Positions 35,158 through 44,596 of a DNA stretch of 64,000 bases are shown here, piece after piece. Position numbers and translations under genes: made by a program. Position 1 is the stretch's first letter, and each line of letters starts with the position of its first letter. The stretch is taken from positions 1 through 64,000 of the forward strand of contig JAFWPH010000012.1 in assembly GCA_017509605.1 (NCBI GenBank), written 5' to 3'. Source of the stretch: Bacteroidaceae bacterium. Its GTDB lineage: Bacteria > Bacteroidota > Bacteroidia > Bacteroidales > Bacteroidaceae. Below the pieces are notes generated by a model. The model made no database searches, was not told where the DNA came from, and worked only from the letters and a program-made list of their open reading frames with translations.

Positions 35158-38100
35158 ATGTGTAATCAAACTTTTACCAAAAAACTGCAAGCACTGTTGT
35201 TTCTACTTTGCTTCTTTCACTTAGGGGCAATGGCACAGATCGTGCGAGGAACAGTCAGTGATGAAGCTGGTGAACCGGTAATTGGTGCCGCTGTGCAAGT
35301 GCAAGGAACCAGAACCGGAGATGTCACCGACTTGAACGGTAAGTTCAGTGTGGAGGCCTCAAGCGATGCTACACTGATCATCTCTTATTTGGGCTTTGTC
35401 ACGGAAACAGTACGTGTCAATGGCCGCAACAACATCCAGGTTACCCTGAAAGAAGATGTTGAGTCGCTCAACGACGTGGTCGTGATCGGTTACGGTACGC
35501 AGAAGAAAAAACTGGTTACCGGTGCTACCATCCAGGTCAAGGGCGAGGACATCGCCATGCAGAACACCACCAACGCCCTCGGAGCTCTCGCTTCTTCTAC
35601 TCCTGGTGTACAGATCACTCAGTCATCCACACAGCCTGGTAAGGGATTCAAGGTGTTCATCCGTGGTATCGGTACCATCGGTGACTCCTCACCTCTTTAT
35701 GTCATCGACGGTGTGGCTGGTGGCGACCTTTCTGGCATCAACCCAGCCGACATCGAGAGCATCGACATCTTGAAGGACGCCGCATCGGCTGCCATCTATG
35801 GTGCTCGTGCTGCTAACGGTGTGATTCTCGTTACTACCCGTCAGGGTAAGGCTGGTAAAATCGAGCTCACCTACAATGGAGCTTTGGGTTGGTCTAACGT
35901 GTACAAGCGTCCGCAGCTGCTCAATGCCCAGCAGTATATGACCATTATGGACGAGTACACCTTCAACACCAATGGTCAAAAGATGGATTGGGCTGGTTAC
36001 ATACCACAGGATATCCTCGACAGAGTGAATGAGGGCTGGCAAGGCACTGACTGGTGGGATGCTTTCACCAACAAGAATGCCTTCCAGAACAACCACTCAT
36101 TGACCATGACTGGTGGTACTGACCGCTCTAAATTCGCATTATCTTATACCTTTACTGGCAACGAAGGTATCATGGGTGCCGACATGGCTTCTTACTACAA
36201 GCGCCACACCATCCGTATGAACAGCGACCATGTACTCCTCAGAGTAAAGGACTTCGATGCCATCACACTCGGTGAGAACGTGTCTATCGGCTACAACAAG
36301 AGCCACGACTTGGCTGAGGACGGTATGTACTGGAGCTATATCCACAGCTTGCTTCAAACCAATCCTATGCTGCCTCAGTTCGGAGACAATGGCGATGTAT
36401 ATTATTTCCAGGAAGTTGACGGTACTCCTAAATACGGACTGGGATGGAACCCTGTGATGTTCAACAACCCATGGGAGAACCTCACACATGGTGGCTTCAA
36501 TTCTTTGGCTCAGAGCCGCAACGTCAATGTCAATGCTACTGCTTTCTTGACCATTCAGCCCATCAAGGGCCTCAAGTGGCGTACACAATTCAACTATAGC
36601 TGGAACACCGGCGCATATCGTAATTACACTGAACCTCGTTCTCCTGCGTCTGGTACAGATTCGAAGAATGTATATACCGCACACCAGAACACTTGGCTCA
36701 GCAATAACTGGTCGATTGAGAACACACTCTCCTACGACTCTCCTGTCTTCTCTGGTCACAAGATCAGCGCTATGGTAGGTCAAAGCTACCAAAGCACAGG
36801 ATGGAGCACCAACCTCAGTGGAGATAATAAGGTGGTTTATGGCGACCAGCTCGCTACACTCAAGGGCTGGAATTCTGCATGGCTCTCCAACTTCAAACTG
36901 AATAACCTTCCCGATATTTCACTGTCAGGCGACCCCAACGACGAAGAGTATCTCGCTTCTTGGTTCGGACGTCTGAGCTGGGACTGGAACGAAACCTATA
37001 TGGCTACAGCAACACTCCGTTATGATGGCTCAAGCATCTTCAACGACGGTCACCGCTGGGGTGCTTTCCCATCTGTATCTGTAGGTTGGGTCATGACTAA
37101 CGAGAAATTCATGGAAGGAGCTAAGAGCTTCATGGACTTCTTCAAACTCCGCGCATCTTGGGGTCAGAACGGTAACAACCGTATCCCTAAATACCAGTAT
37201 CTGGCTACAATCGCTATGTCTGGTACTGCTGGCGACAGTGGTTACAAGTTCGGTTCCGACATGAATACTTCAGTGGCTGGTACACCCCATACTGGTGCTT
37301 ACTCTAACATCGTGCCTAACCCCGACCTGACTTGGGAGACTTCTGAGCAGTGGGATGTCGGTTTCGACTCTCGTTTCCTCAACAACCGCTTGGAAGTGAA
37401 CTTCGACTGGTACATGAAGACCACTAAGGACTGGCTCATCGTGGCTCCACGTATCGCCATCCAGGGTACAAACCCAGCTTACATCAATGGTGGTGACATC
37501 CAGAATACTGGTGTCGAACTCGCTGTCGCTTGGAAAGACAGAATCAACAAAGACTTCAAGTACAATGTAGGCGTTAACTTTGCAACCAACAGGAACAGGG
37601 TAACACGTATCGCCAACGAGAACCACTATATCAATGGTAGTGGCGGTGTGCTCTCTCAGGGTACTGAGTACATCTTCCGTGCTGAGGAAGGAAAGCCCGT
37701 CGGATATTTCTACGGCATGTCTTACAGCGGTATCTGGCAGAACCAGGAACAAATCGACGCCGCTATCGCAGCTGGTAAGCCTGTTTTGGACGGTGCACAG
37801 CCTGGCGACTGCATCTGGGACGACTGGAACCATGATGGCGTCATCACTTTCGCTGAAGGCGATCTCTGCGACCGTCACCGCATCGGTAATCCTAATCCAG
37901 ATGCCACACTCGGTGTCAACCTCGGTCTCGAATGGAAGGGACTCGACTTCTCTGTAAGCGGCGCAGGTGCGTTCGGTATGCAGATCATGCGCTCTTACCG
38001 CTCATTCGGTGATACGCCTTACCAGAACTACGATACTTCTATCCTCAGCCGTTGGTGTGGAGAGGGCACATCTAACTCACAGCCACGTATCTCCGCTACA

Positions 38101-38391
38101 GGTCATCCCAACACCATCTGGGTTTCCACTCGCTATATGGAGGATGCCGACTACTTCAAGATCAAGACTGTCACACTCGGCTACGACTTCAAGAATATTT
38201 GGAAGAACTGCCCATTCCAGCAGCTCCGTCTCTATGTTCAGGCTCAGAACCTCTGCACTTTCACTGGCTACAAAGGACTCGATCCTGAAGTGGGTTCAGC
38301 AGGTGGTGTGGAATCATGGGCTTCAGGCATTGACCTGGGTCTTTACCCACCCGCTCGTACATATTTGATTGGTGCAAATATCAAATTCTAA
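35158..38391 (+). CDS. susC: SusC/RagA-type TonB-dependent outer membrane transporter
   Basis: 1,077 aa: signal peptide (to about residue 26, GAMAQ), a carboxypeptidase-regulatory-like domain (VRGTVSDEAGEPVIGAAVQVQG, about 28-105), a TonB-box region and plug (DVVVIGYGTQKKKLVTGA to ANGVILVTTRQGK, about 115-240) with the SusC signature SPLYVIDGV, then a 22-strand barrel ending in an aromatic-rich strand (TYLIGANIKF). It imports oligosaccharides, or sometimes peptides, across the outer membrane with energy from TonB, and SusD is its lid. First gene of the operon, 14 bp before susD. The substrate cannot be read from the sequence. Confidence 0.95.
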   Translation: MCNQTFTKKLQALLFLLCFFHLGAMAQIVRGTVSDEAGEPVIGAAVQVQGTRTGDVTDLNGKFSVEASSDATLIISYLGFVTETVRVNGRNNIQVTLKEDVESLNDVVVIGYGTQKKKLVTGATIQVKGEDIAMQNTTNALGALASSTPGVQITQSSTQPGKGFKVFIRGIGTIGDSSPLYVIDGVAGGDLSGINPADIESIDILKDAASAAIYGARAANGVILVTTRQGKAGKIELTYNGALGWSNVYKRPQLLNAQQYMTIMDEYTFNTNGQKMDWAGYIPQDILDRVNEGWQGTDWWDAFTNKNAFQNNHSLTMTGGTDRSKFALSYTFTGNEGIMGADMASYYKRHTIRMNSDHVLLRVKDFDAITLGENVSIGYNKSHDLAEDGMYWSYIHSLLQTNPMLPQFGDNGDVYYFQEVDGTPKYGLGWNPVMFNNPWENLTHGGFNSLAQSRNVNVNATAFLTIQPIKGLKWRTQFNYSWNTGAYRNYTEPRSPASGTDSKNVYTAHQNTWLSNNWSIENTLSYDSPVFSGHKISAMVGQSYQSTGWSTNLSGDNKVVYGDQLATLKGWNSAWLSNFKLNNLPDISLSGDPNDEEYLASWFGRLSWDWNETYMATATLRYDGSSIFNDGHRWGAFPSVSVGWVMTNEKFMEGAKSFMDFFKLRASWGQNGNNRIPKYQYLATIAMSGTAGDSGYKFGSDMNTSVAGTPHTGAYSNIVPNPDLTWETSEQWDVGFDSRFLNNRLEVNFDWYMKTTKDWLIVAPRIAIQGTNPAYINGGDIQNTGVELAVAWKDRINKDFKYNVGVNFATNRNRVTRIANENHYINGSGGVLSQGTEYIFRAEEGKPVGYFYGMSYSGIWQNQEQIDAAIAAGKPVLDGAQPGDCIWDDWNHDGVITFAEGDLCDRHRIGNPNPDATLGVNLGLEWKGLDFSVSGAGAFGMQIMRSYRSFGDTPYQNYDTSILSRWCGEGTSNSQPRISATGHPNTIWVSTRYMEDADYFKIKTVTLGYDFKNIWKNCPFQQLRLYVQAQNLCTFTGYKGLDPEVGSAGGVESWASGIDLGLYPPARTYLIGANIKF

Positions 38392-38405
38392 TTCGACTTA
38401 ATAAT

Positions 38406-40358
38406 ATGAAGAAATTAATTATATCATCGTTAGCTGTTTTGTCAGCTACTATGTTTACCGCTTGTAACGACATGTTGGACACTGACCCACGTGTCACTGA
38501 GATGACTCAGGCTACGTTCCCCGGTAAACCTGCAGACGTTGAGGCTTTGAATGCGGCAACCTACAGTATCATGAATACCATAGGCGGCGGCGACTCAGAT
38601 AACCAGAACATTTTCTACTGGTGGGAAGTCATGTCGGACAACTGCTACGGCAGTGGTGGTCTTCAGGACAACAAAGTGAAGTCTCTGCATCATCTCGTCG
38701 AGATGAATGTCAACCAGTATGAACAAGCTTTCGTACTCCTCTATGGCGGTATCTCCCGTGCCAACAACCAAATCGAGACCATTGATAATGTTCCTTGGAC
38801 CGAAGGACAGAAGGGACAGCGTAACCAACTCCTTGGCGAAGGTTACTTCATGCGTGGCCTCTACACACTCTGGCTTACTCAGCTGTTCGGAGATGTGCCT
38901 CTCATTACCTCTACCACCATCACTGCTGATATGGAAGAGGAAGTCAGCGCTGAGGAAGTCATCTACCCACAGATCATTTCTGACTTCGTTTCTGCAAAGA
39001 ATCTCATGAGCACCGACAAGTCCAACTCTGGTCATGCCAACAAGTTCGCTGCTGAGTCATTCCTTGCACGCGCATGGATGTTCTGGGCCGGATTCTATAA
39101 GAATGTTGGTGAGCTCGCTTCTGGCGATGCCACTATTCAACTTATCGAACAGGAAGGTTGCGATGGAGGTACACTGTCCAAAGCTGATGTCATTGATGGA
39201 ATTAAGGACGTCATCAACAATGGTGGCTACCAACTCTGCGAGGACTTCCGTTCACTCTGGCAGTACTCCAACAGCCTCCTCTGGCAAGAGACACAGGACG
39301 GTGGCGGTATCGTCGAGATCAAAGAATCCAAAGACGAGAACGGAAATGTCGTGAAGGATACAATCAGAACAGGACACGGTTATGCCTTTATCAAGGACAT
39401 GAAACGTGAGAACTGCTTCGACCAGCCTGGTATGGGTAACGGCAACACCGAGGAAATCTTCCAGATTCAGTTCATGAATGCCTCCAAGTGGGCGATCGGC
39501 GGCACTTATAACGCACAGCGTATGTACTCCAACTACATCTCTGTATTCTGGGGACTTCGTAATGGCTCTACCGCACAGAACGGTGACCGTAACTTCACTT
39601 ATCCGTTCAACCAGGGTTGGGGACAGGGTACTCCTTCTTGCAATATCTGGGACGACTGGACGAGTGCTGAGAAATCCGGCAATTATACGGATATCCGTAA
39701 GCTCGGTTCTTTGATTGACCTTGATAACGAACTCGCCAACTACACCTACGAGAAGGACGACTGCGAGGAGTCTGGATACTCTGTGAAGAAGTACGCCGAA
39801 GTCAATCTCGACGCTTGTGCTGCCAACAACGACAGTTGGTGGAGCATGTGCGAGGGTTACACGGGTAGCTCGCTCGATAACAAGATGCAGGGCGACCACT
39901 TCGAGGATTTCTACCTCATGCGTTACGCTGACGTGCTGCTCATGGCTACTGAGCTCACAGGCGATGCTTCTTACATGAACCAAGTGCAGAAGCGTGCTGG
40001 TGTTCCGCAGACTGCTTACTCGCTGAAGGCTGTTCAGGACGAGCGTCGTTGGGAGCTTGCTTTCGAGGGAGTTCGTTTCAACGATATGCGCCGTTGGACG
40101 GGCAATAAGCCTAACGAAACCTCTTACGCGCCTAAGGCACTCCAGGCTCAGGCTGGCAAGAAAATTGTTGTGACTGGAGACACGGGCAACAAGAGAACAA
40201 TGCAGCACATGACCTGCTCTTGGACCAAGCGTTACATCGACACCAACGGCTTCCTTGCTAAGCCTCAGGCACAGATTAACCTCATGAATGGTAAGTTGAA
40301 ACAGAATCCTGGTTGGGATGCTGCTAATCCTGAGACACAATATAAGACTCTTTATTAA
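38406..40358 (+). CDS. susD: SusD/RagB-type outer membrane lipoprotein
   Basis: 650 aa with a lipoprotein signal (LAVLSATMFTACND; lipid-bound Cys near residue 20) and a typical SusD start (MLDTDPRVTEMTQATFPGKPADVEALNAATY). The TPR-like scaffold is seen in RNQLLGEGYFMRGLYTLWLTQLFGDVPLIT, and the C-terminal family region in DFYLMRYADVLLMATEL and RRWELAFEGVRFNDMRRW. It binds the substrate at the surface and feeds it into SusC. 20 bp before the susE-like gene. Confidence 0.95.
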   Translation: MKKLIISSLAVLSATMFTACNDMLDTDPRVTEMTQATFPGKPADVEALNAATYSIMNTIGGGDSDNQNIFYWWEVMSDNCYGSGGLQDNKVKSLHHLVEMNVNQYEQAFVLLYGGISRANNQIETIDNVPWTEGQKGQRNQLLGEGYFMRGLYTLWLTQLFGDVPLITSTTITADMEEEVSAEEVIYPQIISDFVSAKNLMSTDKSNSGHANKFAAESFLARAWMFWAGFYKNVGELASGDATIQLIEQEGCDGGTLSKADVIDGIKDVINNGGYQLCEDFRSLWQYSNSLLWQETQDGGGIVEIKESKDENGNVVKDTIRTGHGYAFIKDMKRENCFDQPGMGNGNTEEIFQIQFMNASKWAIGGTYNAQRMYSNYISVFWGLRNGSTAQNGDRNFTYPFNQGWGQGTPSCNIWDDWTSAEKSGNYTDIRKLGSLIDLDNELANYTYEKDDCEESGYSVKKYAEVNLDACAANNDSWWSMCEGYTGSSLDNKMQGDHFEDFYLMRYADVLLMATELTGDASYMNQVQKRAGVPQTAYSLKAVQDERRWELAFEGVRFNDMRRWTGNKPNETSYAPKALQAQAGKKIVVTGDTGNKRTMQHMTCSWTKRYIDTNGFLAKPQAQINLMNGKLKQNPGWDAANPETQYKTLY

Positions 40359-40378
40359 TGTAATAATAAGTAATCAAT

Positions 40379-41140
40379 ATGAAAAAGATATTTTTGCTTT
40401 TTGCCGCAGTATGTGCGCTTGTAGCCTGCGATCCTGTTCATGAGGATTTCAGCAATGGCGGGCACATCTCCGCAGAAGAACTGTTGGCAAAGTCCACAGT
40501 TACTGTTGACAAGGATGCTAATGGACTGAATGGTAACATCGTTACCTGTTCTACTTCTGCTCCTGTGAACGCTAAGTGGACTATTGCTGGAAAAGATATA
40601 ATCGGCAACTATGCTCGAAAGAAGATGAGAGTCGGTGAGTATGTTGTCACCCTCACTGGTCTTTGCCCTGATGGTACTGAAGTTACGGCTGATTTCCCCA
40701 TCAACTGCCAGGTGGAAACTGACCCCATCAAGAAATTCTGGATTTATGGTGAGGATCCTGTGAAACAACCTCCATTCTGGCTCGAGGCTGGAGACGCTGG
40801 AGCTGGTCGTTTCAGCAGTGCTGAAGGTAAATATTTCCCGTATCTTGATAAGGAAACCTATTTTGGCCACAAGACACTCGTCTTTGAAGTCACAGATACT
40901 GAAGAAGGCAAGTTCATCTGGGGCGATGATTACGGTCTGACTATGCGCGTGATGAACGGTTGGTGGAGCTCTGTTTATGCAGAGGATGTTGTTCCTACTA
41001 AAGGATATTGGGAACTTGACATTACCGAAGATATTGCCAAGGAGTGTGCTTCCACAGATGATGGTGGCGATGGTAAAGACCTTGACCTCTTGATGACGCG
41101 AGGCAGAATCAGAATCAAGGCTTGCTACTATGAGTATTAA
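40379..41140 (+). CDS. SusE-position surface lipoprotein, probable glycan binding
   Basis: 253 aa, lipoprotein signal (IFLLFAAVCALVACD). It starts with a PKD/Ig-like segment (about 30-115: KWTIAGKDIIGNYARKKMRVGEYVVTLT) and ends in a beta-sandwich (WIYGEDPVKQPPFWLEAGDAGAGRFSSAEGK to MTRGRIRIKACYYEY). Its position after susD and this layout match the variable surface glycan-binding proteins of such loci. The sequence does not tell which sugar. A strong hairpin follows at 41166-41193. Confidence 0.75.
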   Translation: MKKIFLLFAAVCALVACDPVHEDFSNGGHISAEELLAKSTVTVDKDANGLNGNIVTCSTSAPVNAKWTIAGKDIIGNYARKKMRVGEYVVTLTGLCPDGTEVTADFPINCQVETDPIKKFWIYGEDPVKQPPFWLEAGDAGAGRFSSAEGKYFPYLDKETYFGHKTLVFEVTDTEEGKFIWGDDYGLTMRVMNGWWSSVYAEDVVPTKGYWELDITEDIAKECASTDDGGDGKDLDLLMTRGRIRIKACYYEY

Positions 41141-41165
41141 TCATACCTTTTAGGTAGAATTATTA

Positions 41166-41193
41166 GGGCTGACTCATTTGATTGAGTCAGCCC
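41166..41193 (+). terminator. Hairpin after the susE-like gene; weak terminator or attenuator
   Basis: A perfect 11-bp stem GGGCTGACTCA / TGAGTCAGCCC with loop TTTGAT, followed by only three T and then the DUF6057 start codon 3 bp further on. It probably reduces read-through from susCDE into the next genes, or shields the start site. Confidence 0.7.
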
Positions 41194-41196
41194 TTT

Positions 41197-42981
41197 ATGG
41201 AGAAAATGAATAAAACCAGCAAACTGTCCCATATCATCCTTTATGTAAGCCTGGTAGCTTTCTTTTCGTTTGTTGTATATGCATTATACATCAATCAGGA
41301 GGTGTTCTATACAGCGCACGACCGCTCCGAATTCATCTATGGGGCTACATTCTTACATTCGCTCATGTCCAAGCCCTTCGGACTGATGCAGTATGTGGGG
41401 GCATGGCTCACACTGCTCTTCTGTAAGCCGGCTTTTGGCTCTGGGGTGATGATGCTGGTCTGGATACTGATAGGCTGGGTGGGAGCCAAGGCGTTCCGCT
41501 TAAAGGGAAGCGCCGTTGCGCTGATGATCTTGCCGCTCGCCTGCCTGCTCACCTCTGTCGTCGATCTTGGCTATTGGATTTATATCTACCCCCCAAAAGG
41601 CTATTGGTTCTCACAGTCTGTGGCTTATCTCATCATGCTGCTGCTCTTGTGGGTGGCGCGGGCCACACCACACCGATGGCACCTCGCATGGTATCTCCTG
41701 GCCGTTTGCGCATATCCGGTCCTCGGGTGGTTTGCACTGCTTTTCGTCATCTGTCTGGCCCTGACCGAGAAACCTTCCTGGCGGGAGCTACTGGCACTCT
41801 TCCTGCTCTGCTTCACGGCCAGCACATGGCGCACGCTGCTCTATTCGAATCTGAAATCCGACGAAGTCCTGTTTGCGGGATTTCCCCGCTTCATCACTTC
41901 GCTCGACTCCAGCGACCGTCTTTCCATACCGTTCTGGGTGCTTGGCGCTGTCACCGTGCTTATTACGCTCTGTAGCAAATACCTGACTAAATGGTTCGTG
42001 CCTGTGCTGTGTGCTGTCGTTGGTGTCATCTTCACCCTCTCGCTCATGTTCCGCGACCAGAACTACTTCAAGGAGATGCGAATGGTGCGCTACGCTTACG
42101 ACGACAACTGGAAGGAAGTCCTCAATACGGCTGCCGAGAATCCCAGACCGACAACCACGATGGTTTTTCTCAAGAATATTGCCCTGATGAATGAAGGGGG
42201 ACTGCTCGATTGTTCATTTAAAAGTGGTAACATCAGTTTTCCTGTCTATAATCCCGATACGGCTCACGTCGGCTTTCTGGAAATATCATCACCTCTGGTC
42301 TATTACAACTACGGCATGACAAATGAAGCCGCCCGCTTGAATTTTGAAAATGCCATACAAAAAGGGTTCTCACCCTTTTATCTCAAGATGCTCGCACGAT
42401 GTGCATTGGCTAAAGGAGATAATAAACTGGTGGAACGATATACCACCATCCTCCGCCATTGCCCATTCTACGGCGACTGGCAACCGGCTCCCGTGTCTGA
42501 TAAGGTGAAGGAACTGCAAGCTTCTTATCCCGATGAACTCACAGGTGTTGAGAACAGTGACAGCTATCTTGTGAATAGCATCAGCCTATGGTACAAGACC
42601 GACAGCAAACTGGCTTCAGAACAGGCTTTGTTCTACGCCATGATAAGTTGTGACTCACATCGCTTCTGGCCATCGTTACGTAACTATTTGATGAAGCACA
42701 TAGACGAGGACTTTCCTGTGCATGCGCAGGAGGCCTATATCCTGTTTATAGATAAATTCCCGGAAGAAAAGCGCATGATGATTCCCGTAGAAGAAACTGT
42801 TTACTACCGCTACAAACAATTCTGCGAAACACTGGCAAAACTGGTGAAGCCAGGCAAGACCATTGGAACAGTTGCTGGAGAAATGGGCGGAGAATGGGGA
42901 GACACATACTGGTATTATTATTACTTCGGAAGACAATATTCTAATATAGCTGAAAGGAAAGACAACGAAGTTCAATCGTAA
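41197..42981 (+). CDS. DUF6057-type membrane protein, copy 1
   Basis: 594 aa from the ATG at 41197; a TTG start further upstream would lie in the hairpin stem. About eight membrane segments fill residues 10-285 (IILYVSLVAFFSFVVYALYI, LTLLFCKPAFGSGVMMLVWILIG, others). A soluble ~300-aa C-terminal part follows, with helical, TPR-like character (NWKEVLNTAAENPRPTTTMVFLKNIALMNEGGL, YYNYGMTNEAARLNFENAIQKG, LKMLARCALAKGDNKLVERYTTIL), probably periplasmic. It matches what is called DUF6057 in Bacteroides and Prevotella; no function is known to me. It is followed 8 bp later by a CxxCH beta-propeller lipoprotein, and the pair is repeated once. Confidence 0.7.
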   Translation: MEKMNKTSKLSHIILYVSLVAFFSFVVYALYINQEVFYTAHDRSEFIYGATFLHSLMSKPFGLMQYVGAWLTLLFCKPAFGSGVMMLVWILIGWVGAKAFRLKGSAVALMILPLACLLTSVVDLGYWIYIYPPKGYWFSQSVAYLIMLLLLWVARATPHRWHLAWYLLAVCAYPVLGWFALLFVICLALTEKPSWRELLALFLLCFTASTWRTLLYSNLKSDEVLFAGFPRFITSLDSSDRLSIPFWVLGAVTVLITLCSKYLTKWFVPVLCAVVGVIFTLSLMFRDQNYFKEMRMVRYAYDDNWKEVLNTAAENPRPTTTMVFLKNIALMNEGGLLDCSFKSGNISFPVYNPDTAHVGFLEISSPLVYYNYGMTNEAARLNFENAIQKGFSPFYLKMLARCALAKGDNKLVERYTTILRHCPFYGDWQPAPVSDKVKELQASYPDELTGVENSDSYLVNSISLWYKTDSKLASEQALFYAMISCDSHRFWPSLRNYLMKHIDEDFPVHAQEAYILFIDKFPEEKRMMIPVEETVYYRYKQFCETLAKLVKPGKTIGTVAGEMGGEWGDTYWYYYYFGRQYSNIAERKDNEVQS

Positions 42982-42989
42982 GAAAAACA

Positions 42990-44501
42990 ATGAAAAGACA
43001 TATACGCGCCTATTTTCAGTTCTTGGTGGCAGTCACATTGCTCTTCTCGTCGTGTGCCTATCATCCCGATGTGCCTGCTTCGTCCAAAGAGGCAAACTGC
43101 CTGCCAACGATATTCCCCGATTATTGCAATGTCACCGTCCCTTGCAATATCGCGCCACTCAACTTCATGCTCCCTGCCAGCGAATATTCGGAATGTGTGG
43201 CTCGTATCACCACACCCGATGGCAAACAGCAGACTTATGGCGCTGGCGTGAAAGTGCAGATACCCGACGACGAATGGCATGCCATGCTCAATGACGCCAA
43301 GGGAAAGAGCATCAAGGTTGAGGTCTGGGGAAAGACCACGGGAGCGGAGCACGGGAATGTGAAAAGTGAATGGCTGTCGTTCTGTCCCTTCGAGATATTT
43401 GTGGCTGAAGAACCCATCGACGAATACCTGTCCTATCGACTCATCGAACCGTCCTATGTGGCATGGAACTTCATGGAAATCGCACAGCGAAACATCACCT
43501 CCTTCAAGGAGACACAGATTTTCAACAACAAGACAACCTGCATCGACAGGGAAAAAGGACAGTGCATCAACTGCCACAGCTATCAAAACTACAAGACCGA
43601 CAACATGCTCTTTCATGTTCGTATCTCTAATGCCGGCACAGTCATTGTCAACGACGGAAAGGTCTCCAAAGTCAATCTCAAACGCGACTATACCATCTCT
43701 TCGGGAGTCTATCCCGCATGGCATCCTACTGCCAAACTCATCGCTTTCTCGACCGACAAGACACGGCAGGGATTCCATACCCTCAATCCCAACAAAATAG
43801 AGGTTTACGATATGGAAAGCGACTTGATACTCTACGATGTGGCGACCGACTCCGTGATGGTCGTCAGCAACGACTCCACACTCCTGGAGGTCTATCCCAC
43901 ATGGTCGCCCGATGGTAAATACCTCTACTACTGCAAGTCTGTACCCCTTCCTGAAGAACTGCGCGACAAAGACATCAGGTCCTACTATCAAAAGATACAA
44001 TACAACATCTACCGTCGTACTTTCGACCTGGCAACACGCGGTTTCGGTGAGGAGGAACTCGTTTACGATGCAGCATCACAGGACATGAGTGCCACATTGC
44101 CGCGCATCAGCCCCGACGGACACTACCTCCTCTTTGCACAGGGACACTACGGCTGTTTCCATATCTGGCATCGTGAAGCGAACATCGTCTGCATGCCGCT
44201 CGACGATGAAGCACCTTCCGACATCGACCTCACAAAACTGAACAGCGAAGGCTTTCCTGATAGCTACCCCTCATGGTCGAGCAACGGACATTGGATCATG
44301 TGTGCCAGCCGCCGCAACGACAACAACTACAGCAGGGTCTATTTTTCCTATTTCCACAATGGCAAGGCCGAAAAGGCATTCCTCCTGCCTCAGGAAGACC
44401 CCGAGCACCATACCTTCTTACTCAAGAGCTACAACCGCCCGGAGTTCATGATTGAACCTGTCCATATCAGTCTCAATGAGTTTAGCCAGGTGTTCCAATG
44501 A
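42990..44501 (+). CDS. CxxCH-containing TolB-like beta-propeller lipoprotein, copy 1
   Basis: 503 aa with a lipoprotein signal (FLVAVTLLFSSCAYHP). Residues about 40-190 are an N-terminal domain (IFPDYCNVTVPCNIAPLNF to YLSYRLIEPSYVAWNFMEI), followed by a CINCHSY motif (Cys192, Cys195, His196) that matches the covalent heme c signature CxxCH. The conserved MLFHVR lies just after. Residues about 215-503 are a PD40/TolB-like propeller (YPAWHPTAKLIAFSTD, YPTWSPDGKYLYYC, PRISPDGHYLLFAQG, YPSWSSNGHWIMCASRR). Likely tethered to a membrane facing the periplasm or outside. Heme binding is inference; the paralogue at 46162 keeps the motif. Confidence 0.75.
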   Translation: MKRHIRAYFQFLVAVTLLFSSCAYHPDVPASSKEANCLPTIFPDYCNVTVPCNIAPLNFMLPASEYSECVARITTPDGKQQTYGAGVKVQIPDDEWHAMLNDAKGKSIKVEVWGKTTGAEHGNVKSEWLSFCPFEIFVAEEPIDEYLSYRLIEPSYVAWNFMEIAQRNITSFKETQIFNNKTTCIDREKGQCINCHSYQNYKTDNMLFHVRISNAGTVIVNDGKVSKVNLKRDYTISSGVYPAWHPTAKLIAFSTDKTRQGFHTLNPNKIEVYDMESDLILYDVATDSVMVVSNDSTLLEVYPTWSPDGKYLYYCKSVPLPEELRDKDIRSYYQKIQYNIYRRTFDLATRGFGEEELVYDAASQDMSATLPRISPDGHYLLFAQGHYGCFHIWHREANIVCMPLDDEAPSDIDLTKLNSEGFPDSYPSWSSNGHWIMCASRRNDNNYSRVYFSYFHNGKAEKAFLLPQEDPEHHTFLLKSYNRPEFMIEPVHISLNEFSQVFQ

Positions 44502-44596
44502 TAACAACTACAAAAAAACGCTTGCGGTTTTTATCTCTGATTCTCTAAAATTCCTCATATCAGAAAGATTATAATTCATTAATTCTCAAATTCTTG

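Noticed and set aside
43563-43577. CxxCH as part of a zinc ribbon
   Set aside because: Only one Cys pair is present, without a second CxxC at ribbon distance; heme c or a disulfide is more likely, but heme binding is not proven.
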